A program made the position numbers and the translations under genes. From contig CAZUXT010000002.1 in the NCBI GenBank assembly GCA_964624145.1, positions 151,924-215,923 of the forward strand: DNA of 64,000 bases, written 5' to 3'. How positions within the stretch are numbered: position 1 is the stretch's first letter; each line of letters begins with the position of its first letter. The notes below the pieces were generated by a model, which saw nothing but the letters and a program-made list of their open reading frames with translations, was not told where the DNA came from and made no database searches. Positions 43,601-51,258 of the stretch are shown here, piece after piece. Source of the DNA: WJMT01 sp964624145. Lineage in GTDB: Bacteria; Acidobacteriota; Aminicenantia; Aminicenantales; Aminicenantaceae.

Positions 43601-43779
43601 TCCATCTCTTCTGGGCCCGTGTTTTGATAGGAGGTGGATACGTTGAGAGTGGGATAGGTTATTTCCGGCATAAGGTCGATGGGAAGCCGGCTCAGGGCTA
43701 CGAGTCCAATGGCTACAATAACCAGAGTCAGCATAACTGAAAAAACAGGACGCTTGATTGAGAAATCGGATAGCTTCAC
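40678..43779 (-). CDS. RND efflux transporter, inner-membrane permease
   Basis: A 1033-residue proton-driven pump of the AcrB/HAE type. It has 12 predicted helices in two halves, each with a large periplasmic loop; it opens SDFSIKRPVFSVMLTLVIVA. The proton-relay helix reads LGIGMLVDNAIVVLENI, with one Asp and an Asn where AcrB has two Asp, as in many non-proteobacterial members. It overlaps the adaptor gene by 4 bases, with the TolC-like gene upstream, so the whole tripartite pump is one operon. Substrate unknown. Confidence 0.94.
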   Translation of the reverse strand: MKLSDFSIKRPVFSVMLTLVIVAIGLVALSRLPIDLMPEITYPTLNVSTSYQNTGPEEMEQLVTRPIEEAMSAVPGVEEVYSISSEGSSTVRVMFDWGVDLDAASDDIRERLDRVVPRLPEEVNRPMLRKFDPAQFPILILGVLSNLDPVQTRRIIDEQISYRIERIPGVASVDVWGGHQREIQINLYPDRIKALGLPLDQVINTIRQENIDTPAGIIEKGNYEVQVRIPGAYTNLDEIRNTVVAFRDNVPILLKEIASIDDTHQRITRIVRVNGIPGTRIAINKQSGKNTVAVAQGVLKEVERIERDIPQIQMISVTDSSQYIKNAISNVSSAAIYGGILAVFVLLFFLTNIRSTLVIATAIPISIIATFALIYFGGFTLNIMTLGGLALGIGMLVDNAIVVLENIFRLQESGMPRFKAASVGTQEVSSAIVASTLTTLAVFLPMVFIRGMAGIMFKQLAYVVSFALICSLFVALTLVPMLSSRILKPSDLKNPNSNRRLRKLANSIRNFFSQLEDGYKKLLHYSLDHRTLVMGVAGALLLGSIALISLVGSEFMPSTDEGEVRVSVEMEVGTKLDLMDEKIKIVTDIIRAEVPEVEDLEESFGGGGWRRGANSGSVTVNLKPDRSRSSQEIANALRPALENIPGVIIRTRASGGMFFFRGSGSEERVQIEIRGFDLDTSEELAQQVKNVTENVEGITDVRLSRDVGNPEELFHIDRQSAADMKLTVSQIGSTLQTVLSGSQASMYREGGYEYRILVKVKDSEYMDIDDILDLTLTNSDGEQVSLRNVVDVRSRRGPVRIERRDRERIVNITADYEGKDLGTIQNDIRRGLRSVPVPRDFSIAFTGDFEEQQKAFRELLTSIILAILLVYMIMAMLYESIRDPFIVMFSVPMAVIGVVLMLFLTNTTFNMQSYIGCIMLGGIVVNNAILLVDYTNLLRKRDKMKMREAIEEAGRRRLRPILMTAMTTIMAMIPLAMGLREGSEAQAPMARAVIGGLLSSTFITLLIVPVVYSFFEGRKNKKNKKVEEELAEL

Positions 43780-45044
43780 AGTTGGCCTCCTGGAGAATCT
43801 TGTTTAGGACCGGCTGGTTTATATAAAGATTCCAGATTGAGTTGCGCTGTAGCCATGTTGTCTTCGGGGAGGATGATCCCGGCTCCATCTTCCAGAAGAT
43901 GCTGTCCCAGCACGACCACAAATCCGGATAGTTGAGAGGGTTCAAGTATCTCTGCTTTTTCCCCCTCCACAATACCTACCTTGACAGGAACGAAATTGGC
44001 TTTCTTGTTCTCCAGGTCCGCTAAAAAAATGCCCTGCTGAGAGTTTCTGTTAACTAAAGAGCTGTAGGGAATAATGGTGGTCTTTTCGTGTTTGTCAAAT
44101 TCTATCCGGGTGTTGATGAACATCCCAGGTTTGAGAAGAAATTCAGGGTTTTGGATTTCAATCTCAATTCGGGCTTGACGCGAGGTTTCTTGCAGCAGCG
44201 GGGCTATCCTAACCACCCGTCCGGGAAAGGACTTGCTGGGGAAAGCAGTGCTGGAAATGGTGACACTTTGATTCAGGGCCAAACGGAAATAATCTTTATC
44301 TGTCACATGGATGACAGCGGTAATGGGTTGGAGCTCTATAATGGAGAGGATGGATGTGTTTGTGGACAGCATGGCTCCCTCATTGACAAATCTTTCCCCC
44401 ACGTAGCGAGAGTTGCTTCCTTTTTCCCAGGTGGCTCTAATACGGGTATAAGAGAGACGGACTTGAGCTGTTTTTAAGGCTGCTTCTTGGTTTTCCAGTT
44501 GGGCTTGAGCCACTTTATACCGGGCTTCCTGCGCAGCATACTGGGCTTTAGCGGCATCGAGCTCTGAATCAGATTGAATGCCCTTTTTGTGCAGAGTGAC
44601 AGCCCTCTCCAGGTCCCTTTTAGCGATTTCCAGAGCGCTATTGGCCTCTTCAAGATTGGCTCTGGCAACTTGGAGATTTGCTTCAGCTTGTATGACTTCC
44701 TGCTGGTACTCTTCATCTTCGAGTACGGCCACCAGTTGATTCTGTTGCACTTTGTCGCCTATATCAACAAACAGTTGTTCGAGCTTTCCTGAGATCTTAG
44801 GGGCGACTGTGAATTGGGTTTTTGGGATCAGACTTCCTGAAAACGTCCCTATATCTATGATAGAGCCTTCTGTTACCGGAGCGATTTCAACAGCAACAGA
44901 AGTCGGTCCCTGGTTTCCACCTGCCCTTCCGCCTAAAGCTTTTTGATATATTTTCCACCCTATAAATCCTACAATGAGGATGCATATGGTAGCGATGATC
45001 AGATTTCTTTTTTTTAAACTCTTCTTTTTTGTTTCTTTAGTCAT
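43776..45044 (-). CDS. RND efflux periplasmic adaptor (membrane fusion protein)
   Basis: A 422-residue MFP. An N-terminal anchor (NLIIATICILIVGFIGWKIY) precedes a lipoyl/barrel-sandwich domain (GSLIPKTQFTVAPKISGKLEQ), a long alpha-hairpin (about residues 110-185, rich in A, E, L, Q) and beta-barrel and membrane-proximal domains. It bridges the pump at 40678 and the channel at 45121. The start is 76 bases after the channel gene. Confidence 0.93.
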   Translation of the reverse strand: MTKETKKKSLKKRNLIIATICILIVGFIGWKIYQKALGGRAGGNQGPTSVAVEIAPVTEGSIIDIGTFSGSLIPKTQFTVAPKISGKLEQLFVDIGDKVQQNQLVAVLEDEEYQQEVIQAEANLQVARANLEEANSALEIAKRDLERAVTLHKKGIQSDSELDAAKAQYAAQEARYKVAQAQLENQEAALKTAQVRLSYTRIRATWEKGSNSRYVGERFVNEGAMLSTNTSILSIIELQPITAVIHVTDKDYFRLALNQSVTISSTAFPSKSFPGRVVRIAPLLQETSRQARIEIEIQNPEFLLKPGMFINTRIEFDKHEKTTIIPYSSLVNRNSQQGIFLADLENKKANFVPVKVGIVEGEKAEILEPSQLSGFVVVLGQHLLEDGAGIILPEDNMATAQLNLESLYKPAGPKQDSPGGQL

Positions 45045-45120
45045 GATTTTTTCCTTTAGAATAGAACCTTAAGTATTTAGACGAAAATTATATCGATTTT
45101 CTTTCCTTTTAATTATTTTT

Positions 45121-46677
45121 TTATTGATATTCGATTTCCAAGTCCTGGGCTTCGATTCCTGTGCCTTGGACTCGATAGAGATCGGCCAGTGATGTGTTGT
45201 AGTCTACAATGGCCCCCAGCTCCATAATCTGTGCGTCAGCCAGGTCCCTTTGATACTCAAGGATAAAATAATTGGTGCTCAGTCCGACTTTGAATTTTTC
45301 CTCTTCAGCTTCAAGCTTTTTTTGTGCCAGTTCGCGGGCTGCTTTGTAGGCCTGGACCCGCTGGAAATTAGTCTGGACGGCCCGGACAGCGGTCTTTACC
45401 TCAAGGAATATTTGCTGTTCCTGCTCTTTAATTTTCAGATCGGTTTGCTCTTTGTTGAGTTTTGCCTGGGCCACTAGACTGCGGGAGAAGATATTACTTA
45501 AAGGGTAAGAAAGAGACAGGGCTACGGACCAGTTTTTGTATCTGAAATTAAAGGAATCCCGGAGAGCGTCCAACCCTCCTCCTGGGATAGTCCCGATGAT
45601 ATTGCCGGTTAAGGCATTTCCGCCTTCATACAGGACTTGGCTTCCGGAAACGCCGGGGCTCCAGTAAGAGGCCTCAAGGCGGAGGTCGGGATTGAGCTGG
45701 TTTCTGGCATAACGGAGCTCAAACTGCATGTTCTGCAGCTCTATTCGGGTGGATTGAAGTTCAGGCCTGTTCTCCATGGCAAGGCTCAGGGCTTGTTCGA
45801 GGCTGTGGTCTTCTCCTATAACAGAAGGTGTATCTGTTGGGACGATCTTAACCAGAGCGGAGTTCGGGATCTCCTTTTCCAGGTTGACAATGGTTTTCAG
45901 AAGGTCTTCGTTATTTTTGATCATGGCCTCTGCTTCCAGAATATCTGCCTCTCTGGTGGCCACATCTGACTGGGCTGTAAGGATTTCAATGGGAGGAAGA
46001 GTGCCGGCGTCTATTTCAGCCTTGTTTTTTTCCAGTAGTTCCCTGGCCAGTTTTAATGACTGCTGGCGCACTTTGAGATTTTCTATACTGTAGAAAAGAT
46101 TCCAATAGGCATTGATTGCCTGATAGATGGTTTCTTCCAGGGCCTGCCGGAAATTCTCTTCGGATATGTAGCTGTTGTTCTTTGCGATGATGATATCCCT
46201 GCGGCTCATTTGAAAGCCGAAATCCTTCAGCAGCGGTTGGCTGAAAGAGAATCGAAGAGTGCTTCCATAACGGGGATTGATAGTCTGGAATCTCCGGCTC
46301 GTATCAGACATATATCCGTTGAGACTGAGCGATAATGTTCCTCCGGTTGGCACGATTTGGGTGATTTGTGTTGAATAATCATTGGAAAGTGTGGAAACGG
46401 TTTCCGATGCATCCAGGAATGAGTAAGAGGCTGAGCTGGAATCCTGCTTGCCGTAATTCATGGTGAGAGACGGAATAAATTTTTCATTTGCGTATCTGAC
46501 AGAGGCATCGGCGATTTTCGGAGTGATCCTTTGCACAGCAAGACCCAGATTATTTTGAACTGTCTTAAGGATGCATTCTTTAAGGGATAAAGAAACAGTA
46601 TCCTCTGTTTGCCCAAGCAAGAAACAAGGGATTAATAATATAAAAAATATCAAGACTCTTGTGACTTTACTTATCAT
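45121..46677 (-). CDS. TolC-family outer-membrane efflux channel
   Basis: A 518-residue outer-membrane factor with signal peptide (VLIFFILLIPCFLLGQ). Two repeats of the OEP fold appear as long helices (SLKLARELLEKNKAEIDAGTL, AYKAARELAQKKLEAEEEKF) and strands. First gene of the pump operon, with a strong ribosome site (AGGAGGACAT). The 222 bases upstream to 46899 hold no gene; a TATAAT on the minus strand near 46741 is a possible -10. Confidence 0.92.
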   Translation of the reverse strand: MISKVTRVLIFFILLIPCFLLGQTEDTVSLSLKECILKTVQNNLGLAVQRITPKIADASVRYANEKFIPSLTMNYGKQDSSSASYSFLDASETVSTLSNDYSTQITQIVPTGGTLSLSLNGYMSDTSRRFQTINPRYGSTLRFSFSQPLLKDFGFQMSRRDIIIAKNNSYISEENFRQALEETIYQAINAYWNLFYSIENLKVRQQSLKLARELLEKNKAEIDAGTLPPIEILTAQSDVATREADILEAEAMIKNNEDLLKTIVNLEKEIPNSALVKIVPTDTPSVIGEDHSLEQALSLAMENRPELQSTRIELQNMQFELRYARNQLNPDLRLEASYWSPGVSGSQVLYEGGNALTGNIIGTIPGGGLDALRDSFNFRYKNWSVALSLSYPLSNIFSRSLVAQAKLNKEQTDLKIKEQEQQIFLEVKTAVRAVQTNFQRVQAYKAARELAQKKLEAEEEKFKVGLSTNYFILEYQRDLADAQIMELGAIVDYNTSLADLYRVQGTGIEAQDLEIEYQ

Positions 46678-46899
46678 TATGTCCTCCTAAAAAATTTCTT
46701 TGTATTTTGTATAAGAATTTTAGGTTAAAATGTGAATTATACACCATAGCGGGGGAAAAAATACACTAAAGTAACAATTTTCTCCAGTAATTATCATTAC
46801 CACGCTGATACATTTAAGATTAAGGTAATGACCAGAATATATTTGGTTTGGGCGGCATTCTTTAAAGGTTCGAAAATGAAGGCATGCCCAGGAACAGAT

Positions 46900-47138
46900 T
46901 TAGAATCGGATAGAGAGACAGCTCACTCCCCCGTCCATTTTTTCAAATTCTGACATGTTAAGCGCTCTTATGTTGAATCCCTCTGACTTTATTTTTTTGT
47001 ACGTATCAGGAAAGCCGGCGGGCATCAGCACAGAGTCGTTTATTGAGATGCAGTTGGCTGCATAAGATTCTTGAGGGCTTACCGTGATTTTATGGAAAGC
47101 CTTAAAATAGGAGAGGCCGGATATTTCTTTTCGTATAA
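46900..47138. repeat. 239-bp perfect direct repeat, copy A (3' end of DDAH gene)
   Basis: Identical over all 239 bases to 48457-48695. The left edge of both copies is exactly the TAA stop codon of the DDAH gene (minus strand); the right edge is inside the gene. The copies are 1557 bases apart. They flank a metallo-hydrolase gene and transposase debris. Confidence 0.95.
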
Positions 47139-47166
47139 TGAATAAAAACCGCTGTAAGTACTGCAA
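46900..47166 (-). pseudogene. Truncated DDAH copy (last 79 codons plus fused new start)
   Basis: An 88-codon open frame in which about 14 new residues (MQYLQRFLFI..) are joined to the last part of dimethylarginine dimethylaminohydrolase. It keeps the catalytic-Cys motif MDGGVSCLSIRF but lacks the Glu and His parts of the active site, so it cannot be an active enzyme. No ribosome site precedes it. It arose by the 239-base duplication; the intact gene is at 48457. Confidence 0.85.
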
Positions 47167-47191
47167 CGAAAAGATTCCCGGGGTTTTTTAG
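47140..47191 (+). pseudogene. Possible tail of a radical SAM gene
   Basis: Directly beyond the repeat edge, the plus strand reads NKNRCKYCNEKIPGVF and a stop. The CxxC..IPGVF ending resembles the C-terminus of AmmeMemoRadiSam-type radical SAM enzymes as I recall them. It is too short to be a gene and would be a fragment cut off by the rearrangement. Confidence 0.35.
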
Positions 47192-47216
47192 CAGGGGATT
47201 ATCTCTAAAAAAGGTT

Positions 47217-47951
47217 TTACTCCTGGTCCTTTATAATAACCTCAACTTTGTCTTGAAGCAATTTTTTGAAAGTAACAGCATCTTCAATTGTTCCTTCGGC
47301 TAACCCATAGTGAATGGGAATGGCGATTTTGGCTTTGACATCCAGAGCGGCTTCAGCAGCTTCCTCTACACTGTTCATGGTGTAGGTCTGGCCCAAAGGG
47401 AGCATGGCAATATCACAGGAAAATGTTTTCATTTCCGGTATTCTTTCGGTATCACCGGCATGGTAAATTCTGACCCCGTCCAGGAGAAGTACATACCCGA
47501 CCCACTGGTAGGTTTTGGGATGGAAATCGGTTTTGACCACATTGTAGGCAGGTACGGCTTCGATAAGGATATTTTGAACATTCTGGCTTTGGCCTGGTTT
47601 CAGAGTTACCACCGTATTGTTGAATTTGGCTTTGATCTCTATCGCGCAATCCTGGGGTGCGACAAAGGTGGTTTTTTCGGTTCTTACCTTTCCAATATCG
47701 GGGAGAGAGAGGTGGTCCCCGTGTCCGTGGGTAACCAAAATGATATCCGCTTCATCCTTGTTTTTGATTCGAAAGGGATCAATGTAGATGACCTTTTCTC
47801 CGGTGGTTATTTTAACAGCAGACTGGCCCAGCCAGTGGATATTTTTTACCATCTCCTGAGGGGTGCTTGTTTCCACTTTATTGCTGAACAAATTCGTTGA
47901 AAAAAAGAAAAAAATCAAAAATAAGAGTAAAACAATTCCTCTGTCTTTCAT
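47217..47951 (-). CDS. Metallo-beta-lactamase-fold hydrolase (UlaG-like), exported
   Basis: A 244-residue MBL-fold protein with a signal peptide (IVLLLFLIFFFFSTNLFS). The zinc motif THGHGDH, the later YHAGDT and the IPIHYG histidine are in place; IHWLGQSAVKI at the start of the fold is typical of UlaG-like proteins. The reaction is not deducible. A strong AAGGAGG precedes the ATG. It is the only intact gene in the 1318 bases between the two 239-base repeats and may be cargo. Confidence 0.85.
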   Translation of the reverse strand: MKDRGIVLLLFLIFFFFSTNLFSNKVETSTPQEMVKNIHWLGQSAVKITTGEKVIYIDPFRIKNKDEADIILVTHGHGDHLSLPDIGKVRTEKTTFVAPQDCAIEIKAKFNNTVVTLKPGQSQNVQNILIEAVPAYNVVKTDFHPKTYQWVGYVLLLDGVRIYHAGDTERIPEMKTFSCDIAMLPLGQTYTMNSVEEAAEAALDVKAKIAIPIHYGLAEGTIEDAVTFKKLLQDKVEVIIKDQE

Positions 47952-48236
47952 GAAGATCCTCCTTGTTTATCTAATATTCTCATCACTTCCTTTAATTGAA
48001 GAACTTTTCCTGCTTTTTCATTTACAATCCTTTTGATCTTTTGTTAGTAGTATTTACGTTTCATTTTTTAGGATTGTTTATCAATTTTACTTTTAATGAT
48101 AAGAATTTGGTTTTTTTGGTGGTGACAATTTTCCCTCCATTTCATCAAATTCCCACTCTCTAAGCGACTTCATCACCCATCATATACACAAAAAACATCT
48201 CCATTCAACAAGAAACCCACGAAAAAGAAAGAACAT

Positions 48237-48384
48237 CTTTCCTCTGTGGGCATTGGCATAGAGGCCGTAATAGCGGACCATAACCTGTCCTTTGTCAGGG
48301 ATGTGAGGTAGCCCTGACTTTGGAGTGCACATTGAATCCCGTATGACGCCAGTGAAGAATCTTTTGGACAAAGTTTTGATTGAA
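48237..48384 (-). pseudogene. Remnant of an IS91-like (Y2) transposase
   Basis: Two pieces in different frames match the conserved order of IS91-type transposases: first NFVQKILHWRHTGFNVHS (48384 down to about 48310), then, after a one-base frame change and with the intervening region missing, HIPDKGQVMVRYYGLYANA (48305-48237), followed by HRGK. The central part that normally bears the tyrosines is deleted. The surrounding 47952-48456 has no intact gene. This is a dead rolling-circle-type element close to the DDAH duplication. Confidence 0.7.
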
Positions 48385-48456
48385 TAAATTTAAAAGAGAA
48401 TATTTTCTATCATTGGATGAGTTAATAAGAGAAAAGTATTTTAAAAGGAAACTCAA

Positions 48457-48695
48457 TTAGAATCGGATAGAGAGACAGCTCACTCCCCCGTCCATTTTTT
48501 CAAATTCTGACATGTTAAGCGCTCTTATGTTGAATCCCTCTGACTTTATTTTTTTGTACGTATCAGGAAAGCCGGCGGGCATCAGCACAGAGTCGTTTAT
48601 TGAGATGCAGTTGGCTGCATAAGATTCTTGAGGGCTTACCGTGATTTTATGGAAAGCCTTAAAATAGGAGAGGCCGGATATTTCTTTTCGTATAA
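48457..48695. repeat. 239-bp perfect direct repeat, copy B (inside the intact DDAH gene)
   Basis: The source-position copy of the repeat at 46900-47138. It forms the last 239 bases, stop included, of the full DDAH gene. Confidence 0.95.
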
Positions 48696-49218
48696 GAATC
48701 ACGCCTTTATCAAGATAGTTGACCCCTGATTTGAGATGAAGCATATTTGTGACTTCTATGAACACAGAGTCATATCCGTATTTTTTAAGGATTCTGCTGA
48801 GCTGTTCTCCTCCATTCTGGTTTGTTCTTTGGGAGAGGCCGATATAATATTTATTGTTGATTTGCAGGACGTCACCACCATCCACAGTACCCGGTTTTTT
48901 TATTTCCTCTGTTCTTCTGTACCTGGAAAGCACTTCTTTTATTTTCGCTTCTTCCCCGCGCCTTCTTCTGTCTCCGGGTCTTGTGATGACCGCACATTTT
49001 TCATTGACCACGGCGGTGTCTTCCACAAAAGTGGAATCAGGAAAGTCAGGATCTTCTTCAAGCATAATCAGTTTAACACCACAGTCTTTCAGTGCCTGAC
49101 AGTAATCATTGTGCTGTTTGAGGGCCAGTCCGTAGTCAGATTTTCCAAGATCAGAGCTGGTGATCCCTTGAGAGAAATTTTCCGGAGGTATTCGGACAAG
49201 AGCTTTTGATACAGGCAT
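48457..49218 (-). CDS. Dimethylarginine dimethylaminohydrolase / amidinotransferase-fold hydrolase
   Basis: A 253-residue guanidino-group hydrolase of the DDAH/arginine deiminase superfamily. Motifs: FPDSTFVEDTAV (acidic residues), GTVDGGDVL, LHLKSGVNYL (catalytic His) and MDGGVSCLSIRF (catalytic Cys). DDAH turns methylated arginines into citrulline; related enzymes make ornithine or citrulline from arginine, so substrate is open. The ATG at 49218 starts the family-like VSKALVRIPPENFSQGI; a longer frame to 49305 would invade the LolA-like gene. It is last in the Lol-like operon, 13 bases after that gene. Confidence 0.9.
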   Translation of the reverse strand: MPVSKALVRIPPENFSQGITSSDLGKSDYGLALKQHNDYCQALKDCGVKLIMLEEDPDFPDSTFVEDTAVVNEKCAVITRPGDRRRRGEEAKIKEVLSRYRRTEEIKKPGTVDGGDVLQINNKYYIGLSQRTNQNGGEQLSRILKKYGYDSVFIEVTNMLHLKSGVNYLDKGVILIRKEISGLSYFKAFHKITVSPQESYAANCISINDSVLMPAGFPDTYKKIKSEGFNIRALNMSEFEKMDGGVSCLSIRF

Positions 49219-49231
49219 GGAGGACAAAACT

Positions 49232-49987
49232 TTATCTTCTGAGTGCGGCTTTGGTAAAAATATAATCCGGGATTTCTGCGTTGAATACCATGGAGTCCAC
49301 GACAAACTCTGTTCCTTTTCCTGACTTCAGCACATCTTTAAACAGGGCATGGGTGGGCACCCAGCGGTTATCCATTTTTTCGACATTTTTCACTTCAGTG
49401 GTTTTCAGTAATTTTCCCCCCCGTGCAAACCGGTCCTCTTTCAATGTCACAAATCTTTCCTTATCCACCCATATCTTTCTGGAATGATAGGCAATATCTT
49501 CCTTAATGGAAGTGAGTTCCAGCACCCAGCAGGGACGGTCCATATAGAGCTCTTCTCCAGTAACCTGAGCGCTGTACATATTCTGCAGTTTGGGATCTTC
49601 CATCATGTCTTCATACGAGAGATCTGATCCCATAACAGACTGCCTGAGCATATGCCCTGAGATCTGTATGGTCCGGTCTGTGGACGGGGAATACATCCAA
49701 AGCTGGTCACCGAGTTTGAGCATTTTGGTGCCTTTTTCTCTGGGAGGAGCCAGGTACTCGGTAAAAGACTGGTCATCTCCCTTGACCCAGGTCTTTGATG
49801 TGACTTCCCGCGATCCCCGGCGCCCGTGAATGATCATGGTCGCCACCATGATTTTATTGTCAGATCCGTAGTTCTCATCTAATTTTTCCAGGATCCATTC
49901 TCCTTTCGGGAACTGTTCTTGACCTGTAAGACCTGCTGTCATCATTAAAATCAAAAGAAATAAAAGGATATATGTCATATGTTTCAT
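49232..49987 (-). CDS. LolA-like outer-membrane lipoprotein-sorting protein
   Basis: A 251-residue periplasmic protein with a signal peptide (MTYILLFLLILMMTAGLTG). The body fits the LolA-like family found beside MacB/LolCE-type transporters: TSKTWVKGDDQSFTEYLAPP, GDQLWMYSPSTDRTIQISG, SYEDMM, YHSRKIWVDKERFVTLKED. It would carry a hydrophobic cargo such as lipoprotein from the ABC permeases to the outer membrane. It overlaps the permease stop by 4 bases. Confidence 0.88.
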   Translation of the reverse strand: MKHMTYILLFLLILMMTAGLTGQEQFPKGEWILEKLDENYGSDNKIMVATMIIHGRRGSREVTSKTWVKGDDQSFTEYLAPPREKGTKMLKLGDQLWMYSPSTDRTIQISGHMLRQSVMGSDLSYEDMMEDPKLQNMYSAQVTGEELYMDRPCWVLELTSIKEDIAYHSRKIWVDKERFVTLKEDRFARGGKLLKTTEVKNVEKMDNRWVPTHALFKDVLKSGKGTEFVVDSMVFNAEIPDYIFTKAALRR

Positions 49988-51258
49988 GTCTCTAGCTCCT
50001 TCATCAACTGAGATGTTTTTCTCTTGTAGATGCCCAGGCCTGAAAAGAGGCTTCCCAGGAAAGTAGCTGCCAGTCCCGGAATAAACCCGATATAGTGACT
50101 GACTGCATTGACATCAGCCCGGAACGTATCAGACATCATCAAGGTGGAGTTTTGCATCATAAAAGCGATGTTGATCCCTGTTTCCTGAAGATAGTAAGAA
50201 ACAAGCAGACCGAGCGCGGTTCCTATGATTGAACCTATGAAACCAATGATTAGGGATTCTGTGATCAGGGATCTGTAAAGATGACCTTTGTCTTCTCCTA
50301 TAGCCAGACGAACTCCGATTTCTCCGTAGCGCCTTAGGCTTCCCATCAATCCTGCATTCCATAACACAATGGACATAACCACAATAAAAACTATGATAAT
50401 AACCTCTCCGTAAATATCAACCATCCCTAATATGTCTTCCATCCCGCTCTGTTTGAGAAGAGTGCCCGTAAAGGGAGAGAATTCATCCTCTTTATCACTG
50501 TATTTTGAATTGAAACGTTCTGCGATTTCTTCAGCTTGTTCATTGTCATACAGGTTGGTTTTAAAGAACCCCAGCACTTCGCCGGCTGCGTTTTCCATAT
50601 TCAGCACTTGCTGGATATCGGTGATATCGGCAAGGATGGTGCTGCGGTCCATGGCAGTGACCCCGAACCGGATGGTTCCGGTAACCGTAAAGTTGGCGAT
50701 GGCCATGCTTCCGTACATGGTGGCGCTTATCAAAGTGGCTGTTTCTCCCATAGATATCCCGAGCCGTTGGGCGAAATCTTCGGTAATGAGTATTTCGCCT
50801 GATTCCTCAGGGAGCCTTCCCCTGAGTATGGAATCCCGGAGGTTCAGTATGTCCTTTTCAGGGCTGTCTTCTGACAAAAGGTCGACCGCCATTCCCATAC
50901 AGGGCCCCTGAACTTTTGTTTCGCCTTTTTCATCCGGTATGTCCAGAAGGCCTCCGAATTTGACTCTGGAAGTCCATGTCAGTTCCGGAAAATCCTGTCT
51001 TAAGTTATCCAAAAGCTGATTGACCCCTATGTATGCCAGGTCATTGGGAGACTGATCTACTTCATCGGCATAAGCCCGGCTCATGACCCGGAGATGACCT
51101 GTATTGTATTTGGCTGTGACCTCCACCCAATTGGACTGGATTCCATTTATCCAGCTGAATCCCACCACGGTTAGAAGAACACCTGCGGTCACAGTTAAAA
51201 CCGGGAAAAGGCTTCTGGACCGATCTCTTAAGACTCCTTTGATGAGAAATTTTATCAT
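49984..51258 (-). CDS. ABC transporter permease (FtsX/LolE-MacB type), second copy
   Basis: A 424-residue permease with four helices: one N-terminal (SLFPVLTVTAGVLLTVVGFSW), a large periplasmic domain (about residues 45-280) and three C-terminal helices around VIIIVFIVVMSIVLWNAGLMG and LIIGFIGSIIGTALGLLVSYYL. The segment RRYGEIGVRLAIGEDKGHLY is the FtsX-family coupling region. It pairs with the permease at 51255 and the ATPase at 52424. Overlap ATGA on both sides. Confidence 0.9.
   Translation of the reverse strand: MIKFLIKGVLRDRSRSLFPVLTVTAGVLLTVVGFSWINGIQSNWVEVTAKYNTGHLRVMSRAYADEVDQSPNDLAYIGVNQLLDNLRQDFPELTWTSRVKFGGLLDIPDEKGETKVQGPCMGMAVDLLSEDSPEKDILNLRDSILRGRLPEESGEILITEDFAQRLGISMGETATLISATMYGSMAIANFTVTGTIRFGVTAMDRSTILADITDIQQVLNMENAAGEVLGFFKTNLYDNEQAEEIAERFNSKYSDKEDEFSPFTGTLLKQSGMEDILGMVDIYGEVIIIVFIVVMSIVLWNAGLMGSLRRYGEIGVRLAIGEDKGHLYRSLITESLIIGFIGSIIGTALGLLVSYYLQETGINIAFMMQNSTLMMSDTFRADVNAVSHYIGFIPGLAATFLGSLFSGLGIYKRKTSQLMKELET

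Noticed and set aside
49219..49305. Longer DDAH start at 49305
   Set aside because: The extra residues overlap the LolA-like gene and do not resemble the family; the ATG at 49218 begins the conserved VRIPPENFSQG region.
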